The position numbers and the translations under genes are program-made. A stretch of DNA of 15,682 nt from the NCBI GenBank assembly GCA_946612175.1, contig CAMOEO010000027.1, positions 1 through 15,682 of the forward strand. Reading direction: 5' to 3'. This DNA is from an uncultured Verrucomicrobiota bacterium. Its GTDB lineage: Bacteria > Verrucomicrobiota > Kiritimatiellia > RFP12 > UBA3636. Position 1 is the first letter of the stretch. Every line of letters starts with the position of its first letter. The notes under the pieces are model-generated. The model did no database searches and had not been told where the DNA came from. It saw only the letters and a list, made by a program, of their open reading frames with translations. Positions 6,667 through 12,908 of this stretch are shown in pieces.

Positions 6667-7413
6667 CTACATGCGGAAGTCGTCGGTGAGGTACTCCTTG
6701 CGGACGACGGGGTCGGAGACGATCTCGTCCACGCTGCCCTCCTTGATGACGGCGCCGTCGATCAGGATGTAGCCGCGGTCGACGATCGAGAGCGTCTCGC
6801 GCACGTTGTGGTCGGTGATGAGGATGCCGTAGCCGTCGGCCTTGAGGTCGCGCACGATCGAGCGGATGCCCTCGACGGCGACGGGATCGACGCCGGCGAA
6901 GGGCTCGTCGAGCATCAGGATCGACGGGTTCTGGACGAGCGCGCGGGCGATCTCGAGCTTGCGGCGCTCGCCGCCGGAGAGCGTGTAGGCGTACTGCTTC
7001 CGCACCTTCGCCAGGTCGAAGCGCTCAAGCAGCTCCTCGAGCCGGGCCTTGCGCTCCTTGCGCGTCGCGTCGATCGTCTCGAGGATCGCCCAGATGTTCT
7101 GCTGGACGGTCAGCTTGCGGAAGATCGAGGGCTCCTGCGCGAGGTAGCCGAGCCCCGCCCGGGCGCGGCGGTACACGGGGTAGCGCGTGACGTCCCGCCC
7201 GTTGAAGAGGATGCGCCCCTCGTCCGGACGGACGAGCCCGAGGATCATGTAAAACGAGGTGGTCTTTCCGGCGCCGTTGGGGCCGAGCAGGCCGACGACC
7301 TCGCCCTTGTCGACGTGGATGTCCACCCCGCGGACGACCGTGCGGCGCTTGTAGCTCTTCTTGAGGCCCTGCGCGACGAGGGTGTGCGCGCGGTTCGGAT
7401 CGTTCGGTTCCAT
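6667..7413 (-). CDS. lptB: LPS export ABC transporter ATPase LptB
   Basis: This 248-residue cytoplasmic ATPase powers extraction of LPS from the inner membrane with LptF, LptG and LptC. All ABC motifs are present: Walker A GPNGAGKT (44-51), Q-loop Q93 in LAQEPSIF, signature LSGGE (145-149), Walker B ILMLDE with E170, and H-loop H202. The sequence LAQEPSIFRKLTVQQNI is characteristic of LptB among ABC ATPases, and the length is normal. A GGAGG site precedes the ATG, which lies 13 bp after the stop of the OstA-repeat gene. It closes the kdsA-lptC-lptA-lptB run. The permeases LptF and LptG are not in the window. Confidence 0.95.
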   Translation of the reverse strand: MEPNDPNRAHTLVAQGLKKSYKRRTVVRGVDIHVDKGEVVGLLGPNGAGKTTSFYMILGLVRPDEGRILFNGRDVTRYPVYRRARAGLGYLAQEPSIFRKLTVQQNIWAILETIDATRKERKARLEELLERFDLAKVRKQYAYTLSGGERRKLEIARALVQNPSILMLDEPFAGVDPVAVEGIRSIVRDLKADGYGILITDHNVRETLSIVDRGYILIDGAVIKEGSVDEIVSDPVVRKEYLTDDFRM

Positions 7414-7426
7414 CGGAAGGGTCCTC

Positions 7427-8878
7427 CTACTTGTCGGACGAGACGGGAAGGATCCCGCTGCCGGACATGTTGCGGGTGCTCACCGAGCGCCGGACGAGGT
7501 CCACCTTCAGCTCGTCGCCCGTGACCTTGCCGGCGCCGCCGGCGCCCTTGCGGACGAGCGGCGTCTCGCGCGGCTCGCCGGTGGTCGGATCGGTCCAGGC
7601 CCCGAGGAGCCGGACCATGGAGTCGGCGCGCGTGTAGATCGCGCGGCCGGCGTCGGCATAGAGGTCGCCGGGCGCCGCCGCCGAGGTCTTCTCGTTCGGG
7701 TCGGGGGCGTGGATCGAGACCACCTTCCCGTCGCACTCGATGCTCTCGACCTCTTCCTCCGCCGTGAAGCGGACGGTCATCCGGTCGGCGCGCAGGTCGG
7801 CATCGGGGTCCGTGACGACCACGGCCCCCGAGAAGGTCGCGACATGGTCCTTCCGACGGTAGTCGAGGAAGTCGGACTCGACGGTCGAGGGCGGGGCGTC
7901 CGCCGGGCGGCTGCGCTTTCCGGCGAAGGAGTCCGGGCGGGCGACGATCCTCGCGTTGCGGTCGACCACGACGCGCTCGGTGTCGGTGTGGAGCGTGATC
8001 TTCTCGCCCGAGAGGGTCCTGCCGTCGCGCGTCGCGACGGGATTCTCGGTGAAGACGGCGAGCGCGTCGGCCTTCGTGTAGACGGCCTTCCCGCAGGTCG
8101 CGACCGCGCCGTCGCCCTCGATCCGGACCGAACCGGTGCAGACGATCTGCCGCACCTCGCTGCCGCCCTCGAAGAACACAAGGATCGAATCGGACGAGAG
8201 CTTCGCCTCCGGGTCCCGCACGACCGCGTTGCCGCGGAGCAGCGCGTACGAGCCCTCGCCGTAGAAGACCTCGAGGGAGTCGCCGGTCGCGCGCGTCGTC
8301 CCCTTCGGGGCGCCCGCGCGGGCTCCCTCGCCGGGCCGGCGCCGCCGGCGCGACACGGCCTCGGACGGCGACTCCAGCACGACGTCGGACGTTGCCTCCG
8401 CGCGCTCGTCGTTCAGCCAGATGCTGATCTCCCGGGCGCGGAGCGTCTGCTCGCCCTTGCGGACGAACGGGGACTCGGTCAGGCGCACCTGGCCGTTCTC
8501 GCGCGTGTAGGTCGCCCGGCCGCAGGTCGCATGGAGGTCGTCCGACTTGAGGTCGACGTTCCCGCGGCACTCGATGGAGACGATGTCGTTCGTCCCGTCG
8601 AAGGTGACGAAGAGCTTGTCGGCCCGCAGGACGAACTCCGGGTCGGTCACCACGGCGTGCCCGAGGAAGTACGCGATGAAGCTCGAGTAGTCGAAGTCGA
8701 GCCGGTCCGAGGCGATCGTTGTCACCGCGTCGGGGTCGACGGGCTTCCGCTTCGCCTTCGCGAACGGCAGCGCCCCGCCGGCCGCGGAGGCCGCGGCGGG
8801 GGCGAGGAGCGCCGCCGCGAGCAGCGCGGCGGGCGCCAGGGCGCGGAGGCGCCGGAGGAGCGGGGGGAGCGCCGTCAT
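7427..8878 (-). CDS. lptA: LptA/OstA-type periplasmic LPS transport protein, three OstA units
   Basis: This 483-residue exported protein probably forms part of the periplasmic bridge that carries LPS. A signal peptide occupies about 1-32. Three OstA-like beta-repeat units follow, at about 57-165, 198-308 and 333-466. Each repeats a pattern of DxLxxx...GxAVVxDPxxxLxADxxxVxF...V..I.C.G.V...YT. An Arg-rich linker (177-190) separates units one and two. E. coli LptA has one such unit in about 185 residues, so this form is long and could itself make part of the filament. Units one and two each contain a Cys pair 15 residues apart (C104/C119, C247/C262), while unit three keeps only C382. The ATG overlaps the lptC-like stop as ATGA, indicating translational coupling. 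Confidence 0.85.
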   Translation of the reverse strand: MTALPPLLRRLRALAPAALLAAALLAPAAASAAGGALPFAKAKRKPVDPDAVTTIASDRLDFDYSSFIAYFLGHAVVTDPEFVLRADKLFVTFDGTNDIVSIECRGNVDLKSDDLHATCGRATYTRENGQVRLTESPFVRKGEQTLRAREISIWLNDERAEATSDVVLESPSEAVSRRRRRPGEGARAGAPKGTTRATGDSLEVFYGEGSYALLRGNAVVRDPEAKLSSDSILVFFEGGSEVRQIVCTGSVRIEGDGAVATCGKAVYTKADALAVFTENPVATRDGRTLSGEKITLHTDTERVVVDRNARIVARPDSFAGKRSRPADAPPSTVESDFLDYRRKDHVATFSGAVVVTDPDADLRADRMTVRFTAEEEVESIECDGKVVSIHAPDPNEKTSAAAPGDLYADAGRAIYTRADSMVRLLGAWTDPTTGEPRETPLVRKGAGGAGKVTGDELKVDLVRRSVSTRNMSGSGILPVSSDK

Positions 8879-9363
8879 TTGCCGGCCCTCCGAAGGGAGG
8901 TCTCGCCGCCGCGGTGGAGCGTCAGCACCGCGTCGCGCTCGATGGAGACGACCGTGTTGGTCCCCTCCCCGTTCCAGACCAGGTTCGTCCCCCCGAGGGT
9001 GATCCCCTTCGCGACCAGCGCGAGGTGGACGGGGCCCTCGCTCCGGGCGATGTTGCGGTCGCGGTCGTAGACGGCGTCGCGCGCCCGCGCGATGCCGTTC
9101 GTGGCGCCCTCCTCGTCGAGCAGCAGCACCGTGAGCTCGCCGTCGACGCGGAACAGCCCGCCCGTCGTGATCGTCGCGCTCTCGGCGAGGAACAGCTCCT
9201 TGACGCGCCCGTTCGGATGGCGCTGCAGCGGGAACCGCACGTTCGTCCCGCTCTGCCCGCCGTGCTTGGCCATGGAGGGCTCGGCCGGGGCGGGCGCCGG
9301 CGCGAGCGCCAGCGCGAGCCCGGCCGCGACCGCGGCGGCGGAAAGGAGGCCGGCGCCCTTCAT
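8875..9363 (-). CDS. lptC: LptC-like periplasmic protein
   Basis: The 162-residue product has an N-terminal hydrophobic segment (about 4-27, Ala/Leu-rich) serving as signal peptide or membrane anchor, then an OstA/LptC-type beta fold. Recognisable features are FPLQRHPNGRVKELFLAESA, a central VDGELTVLLLDEEG strand pair, and EGPVHLALVAKGITLGGTNLVWN. In LptC these strands receive LPS from LptB2FG and hand it to LptA. Identity is supported by position between kdsA and the OstA-repeat gene. It overlaps kdsA by ATGA upstream and the lptA-like gene by ATGA downstream, with GGGGAGG before its ATG. LptC families are weakly conserved, so the assignment rests on fold pattern plus context. Confidence 0.78.
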   Translation of the reverse strand: MKGAGLLSAAAVAAGLALALAPAPAPAEPSMAKHGGQSGTNVRFPLQRHPNGRVKELFLAESATITTGGLFRVDGELTVLLLDEEGATNGIARARDAVYDRDRNIARSEGPVHLALVAKGITLGGTNLVWNGEGTNTVVSIERDAVLTLHRGGETSLRRAGK

Positions 9364-10292
9364 CGCGCCCCTCCCCTGCCCTTCCGGGCCGCGGCGCGCG
9401 GCGCCGGCACGAGCTCGACGCGCGGCTCGGGCGCGGAGCGCACGACCGCGGCGATGGAGGCGAGCTGCTTCCACAGCGGGCCGACGGACGCGAGCGCGAT
9501 GCAGTTGGCGGCGTCGGAGAGCGCCTTGGCCGGCGTCTCGTGCGTCTCGAGGAAGATGCCGTCGCACGCGCCCGTCGCGACGGCGGCGCGCGCGAGCGCG
9601 GGCGCCCACCTCGAGTCGCCGCCGCTGCCGCTCCCGAGCGCGCCGGGGCGCTGGACGCTGTGCGTCGCGTCGAAGACGACCGGATACCCGAGCCCGCGCA
9701 TCACCATCAGGTTGCGCAGGTCCGCCACGAGGTTGCCGTAGCCGAAGCTTTCGCCCCGCTCGGTGAGGACGATGCGGCGGTTGCCGGTCGACTCGATCTT
9801 GCGGACGACCTGCGCCATCGCCTCGGGCGCCATGCCCTGCATCTTCTTCACGTTCACGACGCGGCCCGTCTCGCCCGCGGCGAGCAGCAGGTCGGTCTGG
9901 CGGCACAGGAACGCGGGGATCTGCACGACGTCGATCCCCGCCCGGGCGCAGCGCTCGGCCTGCCAGGGCTCGTGGATGTCGGTGAGGACGGGGACGCCGA
10001 CCGCCTCGCGCACCTCCGCGAGGATGTCGAGGCCCTCGTCGATCCCGGGGCCGCGGTACGCGTCGAGCGACGAGCGGTTCGCCTTGTCGAACGACGCCTT
10101 GAAGACCAGGGGGATGCCGAGGCGATCGGCGAGCGCGGCGAGCTTGCGCGCAAGGCCCAGGCAGTGCGCGCGCGATTCGATGACGCACGGCCCCGCCATC
10201 AGCGCGAGCGGGCTCTTCGGGCCCCACGAGACGGCGAAGTCGCCGCCGGTCGTGACGGTGCGGACCGCGATGGACTTTTCAGGTGTGGACAT
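9360..10292 (-). CDS. kdsA: 3-deoxy-8-phosphooctulonate synthase (Kdo-8-P synthase)
   Basis: This 310-residue enzyme condenses phosphoenolpyruvate with arabinose 5-phosphate to give Kdo 8-phosphate, the precursor of the inner-core sugar of LPS. Diagnostic motifs are AGPCVIES (33-40), FKASFDKANRSS (64-75), a QIPAFLCRQTDLL block (124-136), NVKK (147-150) and GYGNLV (184-189). C36 with H211 (THSVQ), E249 (FLET) and D260 matches the four metal ligands of the metal-dependent class; the E. coli enzyme has Asn in place of the Cys. The ATG is chosen because it gives a normal-length N-terminus, but the 24-nt leader predicted from the promoter is pyrimidine-rich and shows no Shine-Dalgarno. It is first in the kdsA-lptC-lptA-lptB operon. 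Confidence 0.95.
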   Translation of the reverse strand: MSTPEKSIAVRTVTTGGDFAVSWGPKSPLALMAGPCVIESRAHCLGLARKLAALADRLGIPLVFKASFDKANRSSLDAYRGPGIDEGLDILAEVREAVGVPVLTDIHEPWQAERCARAGIDVVQIPAFLCRQTDLLLAAGETGRVVNVKKMQGMAPEAMAQVVRKIESTGNRRIVLTERGESFGYGNLVADLRNLMVMRGLGYPVVFDATHSVQRPGALGSGSGGDSRWAPALARAAVATGACDGIFLETHETPAKALSDAANCIALASVGPLWKQLASIAAVVRSAPEPRVELVPAPRAAARKGRGGAR

Positions 10293-10322
10293 GGAAGGGG
10301 AAAGTCTCGGAAACGGTGCCGG

Positions 10323-10351
10323 ATTCTACCACACCTTCCCCCGGGATTCAA
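10323..10351 (-). promoter_or_regulatory. kdsA-lpt operon promoter, TTGAAT-17-TAGAAT
   Basis: The -35 element TTGAAT (10351-10346) and -10 element TAGAAT (10328-10323) are 17 bp apart. The -35 contains the TGA stop codon of the upstream acyl-ligase gene (10350-10348), so the operon boundary is extremely tight. The predicted start is near 10316, about 24 nt before the kdsA ATG. Confidence 0.75.
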
Positions 10352-11916
10352 CTGCGCCCGAGCGCGGCCGAAAGCGCCCCGTAGTCGATCTTGGAGCGGT
10401 GGCGGGGGTCGCGGGGGAGGCGGCGGAGGACCCGGACGAGGTCGTGCGGGATGCCGGCGGCGGCGACGGCGGCCGGGAGCGAGGCGGCGGGCGCGGCGCC
10501 GTCGGGCTCGACGGCGGCGGCAAGGCGCCCGTCGGGGAGCCGCAGGACGGTTCCCGCGGCGATGCCGGGAATCGCGCGCAGGCGCGCCTCCAGGAGCATC
10601 GGGAAGCGCCAGGCGCCGTCGGTGCCGCGGAAGGCGCGCGAGGCCCGGCCGAGCAGGAAGAGGCGCCCGCCGGCGAGGCGGGCGGCGTCGCCGGTGCGGT
10701 GCCAGACCTCGCCCGCGACGCGGATCTTGTTCTCGCGGAGCGCGGCGTCGTTGCGGAAGTAGGTCTTGAGGACATGGGGCCCGGCGACGCACAGTTCGCC
10801 CGGCTCGCCTTCGGGGAGCGCGAGCGCCTCCCATTCGGCGGCGGAGAGCTCCCGGTCCGGCGGCGGCGTGCCGATCGGGATCACGGCCACGCGCAGATGG
10901 GGGCTCGGCGCGCCGGCGGGAAGTCCGCCGGAAAGGTCGGCGCAGGCCGCGAGCTCGTCCGCGCCAATGCAGGCGATCGGCTCGGCCTCGGTGGAGCCGT
11001 AGAGCGCGCGGACGTCGGCGCCAGGGAAGGCGGCGCGCAGGCGCGCGGCGAAATCCGGCCACACCGCCGCCCCGCCGACGTGCAGCCGGCGCAGGGTCGG
11101 AATCGCCGGCGCGCCCGGCGGCAGTCCCTCCGTCAGGCGCTCGTAGAACGCCGGCGATCCCGCCGTGGTGGTGACGCCGAGCGCGGCGGCCTCGGCGCGA
11201 ACGCGGGCCGGGTCGAAGTCGGCCGGGCGCGCGGGGTTGAAGTCCGGCAGCAGCGTCGTCGCGCCGCAGGCGAGGTTCGCAAGGACGAAGACGGGGAGCG
11301 TGGCGAGGTCGACGTCGCCCTCCTCGATGCGAATCTCGGCGCGCAGCACGCGGAGCTGCTCGAGGAGGAAGCCGACGGTGCGCAGCGCGGCCTTCGGCTC
11401 GCCCGTGCTGCCGGTCGTGAAGGTGACGAGCGCGGGCCTCTCGGGCGTGCAGGACAAAAGCGATCCCCTCTGGCCAGGCTCCGCGAGGCAGTCCTGATGG
11501 CCAGGCTCAGCCCTGGCCAATCCCCCGAAGCCCGGCAGCAGCTTCACGGGAATCCGGCGCAGGGCGCGGCTGGCGAGGAGCAGGAGGAACGCCTTCGGCA
11601 CGCCGACGAAGCCCTTGCACTCCGCGAGGGCGGCGGCGCGGTCGATGCGGCGGGCGCCGGCCCAGGCGTCGACGAACACCGCCGCGGCGCCGACGGCGAA
11701 GACGGCGAGCAGGATTTCGTAGAGCGGGATCGACATCGGGACGAAGACGAGCACCCGGTCCCCCTCCCCGATTCCGCGCCGCCGCAGCTCCGCGGCCCTT
11801 CCCCGCACCCGCCTCGCAAGCTCCCCGTAGCTCGCGCTCCGCCCGCGATGCACGATCGCCGCGCGCTCCGGCGCGCGTGCGGCCCATTCGAAAAGAGGAT
11901 CGGCAAGCGTGTTCAT
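10348..11916 (-). CDS. AMP-binding acyl-CoA ligase-like adenylating enzyme
   Basis: The 522-residue product belongs to the ANL superfamily, which activates a carboxylic acid as an acyl adenylate and then transfers it to CoA or another acceptor. The phosphate loop TFTTGSTGEPKA (165-176), ALYGSTEAEP (304-313), HRTGD (406-410) and the catalytic lysine K509 in RHRSKIDY are visible. The FVGVPKAFL segment (103-111) and the C-terminal PRHRSKI resemble the OleC/'peptide synthase' branch; a fatty acid is the likely substrate, but this is inference. Residues about 134-150 are encoded by a short palindromic repeat, in a loop before the phosphate loop. The ATG overlaps the GNAT-gene stop by ATGA. It ends the run that starts at vapB. 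Confidence 0.85.
   Translation of the reverse strand: MNTLADPLFEWAARAPERAAIVHRGRSASYGELARRVRGRAAELRRRGIGEGDRVLVFVPMSIPLYEILLAVFAVGAAAVFVDAWAGARRIDRAAALAECKGFVGVPKAFLLLLASRALRRIPVKLLPGFGGLARAEPGHQDCLAEPGQRGSLLSCTPERPALVTFTTGSTGEPKAALRTVGFLLEQLRVLRAEIRIEEGDVDLATLPVFVLANLACGATTLLPDFNPARPADFDPARVRAEAAALGVTTTAGSPAFYERLTEGLPPGAPAIPTLRRLHVGGAAVWPDFAARLRAAFPGADVRALYGSTEAEPIACIGADELAACADLSGGLPAGAPSPHLRVAVIPIGTPPPDRELSAAEWEALALPEGEPGELCVAGPHVLKTYFRNDAALRENKIRVAGEVWHRTGDAARLAGGRLFLLGRASRAFRGTDGAWRFPMLLEARLRAIPGIAAGTVLRLPDGRLAAAVEPDGAAPAASLPAAVAAAGIPHDLVRVLRRLPRDPRHRSKIDYGALSAALGRS
11471..11519. repeat. Palindromic repeat element inside the acyl-ligase gene
   Basis: TGGCCAGGCTC occurs twice, at 11471-11481 and 11498-11508, exactly 27 bp apart, and CCTGGCCA (11512-11519) is the inverted copy, forming an eight-pair stem with TGGCCAGG (11498-11505) around a six-base loop. 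The 27-bp period is in frame and gives the peptide repeat AEPGHQDCL-AEPGQRG. It looks like a small dispersed element carried within a coding sequence. Confidence 0.7.
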
Positions 11917-12908
11917 GGCAGGGTGTTGCGGACGTAGAGGCGGTAGCGGCGGACAACGCGGGCGGAGCGGGCGGTGATGTTGGCGGAGTCGTTGTCCTCG
12001 CGCATCAGCGCGTGGTAGACGATGCGGAAGCCGCGGTCGGCGGCGCGCTTGTGGAGGTCCTCGACGAGCCACGCGCCGAGGCCGCGCAACGCGGGGTCGG
12101 GGCGGACGGCGAGGGTCTTCACGACCAGTTCGGGCGCGTCGGGCGGGGCGAGCGGGTTCGGGAGCGCGAAGACGAAGCCGGCCGGGGCGCCGGCGACGTC
12201 GCGCGCGATGCGGACGAACTCCGGCACGATGCGCGGGACGACGGGCCGGTAGCGCGCGAGGAAGCCCTCTTCGGAAAGCGGCGTGTAGAGCAGCGCGCCC
12301 TCGAAGGCGACGCGGGCGACGGCGAAGACGTCCAGCAGGTCGCGCTCGGCGCGCGACGGGTCGAAGCGGTCGACGCAGATGCCGCGCGCGGCGAAGCGGG
12401 CGGCGGCGCGGTCGAGGCGCGCCCATGTGGCGGGGTCGGGCGCGAGGGCGGTGGAGACGTAGTCGGCGAGCTTGCCGAAGCCCGCGGCCTCGAAGAGAGA
12501 CGGGTAGTGCGGGGGCGTGTCGACGTCGGGCAGGAAGCGGCGCGGGCCGGCTTCGGGGAGCGCGAGGCGGTAGGAATCCCACGTGCAGAAGTCGAGCGGG
12601 CCGACGACGCGGCGCGCGCCGAAGTCCTCGCGAAGGGCGCGCACGGCGGCGTCGAGAACGCCGCGCGCGGCGGCGGCGGCCTCCGCGCCCTCGCGGGCGG
12701 CGAACCATCCGACGAGCCCGGGCGTCTCGCCGTCGGACAGGCGCATGGCGCCGTTCCGGAGCGCGGCGCAGCGGGCGAGCGGTTCTCCGTCGGGGCCGGG
12801 CGCGACGAAAAGGCGCGCGCCGTCCGGGGGGCGCCCCGGCGTGACGAGGCACCGGGGGAAGGCGTCGAAGCGAGGATCGCCGGCGGGGATTTCGAGCGGA
12901 GCGGTCAT
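11913..12908 (-). CDS. GNAT-fold acyltransferase, substrate unknown
   Basis: The 331-residue protein has a C-terminal GNAT core: VVKTLAVRPDPALRGLG (262-278), with the R/Q-x-x-G-x-G-type acyl-CoA pyrophosphate loop at LRGLG, then EDNDSAN (304-310) and a basic end. The N-terminal half contains GPLDFCTWDSYR (103-114) and DTPPHYPSLFEAAGF (130-144). This pattern recalls large two-lobed GNAT proteins such as E. coli YghO and bacterial ceramide synthase bCerS, which N-acylate amines, but the similarity is distant and from memory. It overlaps the neighbouring genes at both ends by ATGA, so it should be made together with the adenylating enzyme downstream and the membrane fusion protein upstream. A ligase that activates an acyl group beside an acyltransferase that could use it is the most telling context. 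Confidence 0.8.
   Translation of the reverse strand: MTAPLEIPAGDPRFDAFPRCLVTPGRPPDGARLFVAPGPDGEPLARCAALRNGAMRLSDGETPGLVGWFAAREGAEAAAAARGVLDAAVRALREDFGARRVVGPLDFCTWDSYRLALPEAGPRRFLPDVDTPPHYPSLFEAAGFGKLADYVSTALAPDPATWARLDRAAARFAARGICVDRFDPSRAERDLLDVFAVARVAFEGALLYTPLSEEGFLARYRPVVPRIVPEFVRIARDVAGAPAGFVFALPNPLAPPDAPELVVKTLAVRPDPALRGLGAWLVEDLHKRAADRGFRIVYHALMREDNDSANITARSARVVRRYRLYVRNTLP

Noticed and set aside
7361..9070. Long plus-strand open frames opposite the lpt genes
   Set aside because: They mirror the codon pattern of well-supported minus-strand genes and show no motifs or ribosome-binding sites.
10293..10347. Intrinsic terminator between the acyl-ligase gene and kdsA
   Set aside because: No stem followed by a T-run is visible; the gap is almost entirely promoter and leader, so the upstream transcript may read through into kdsA.
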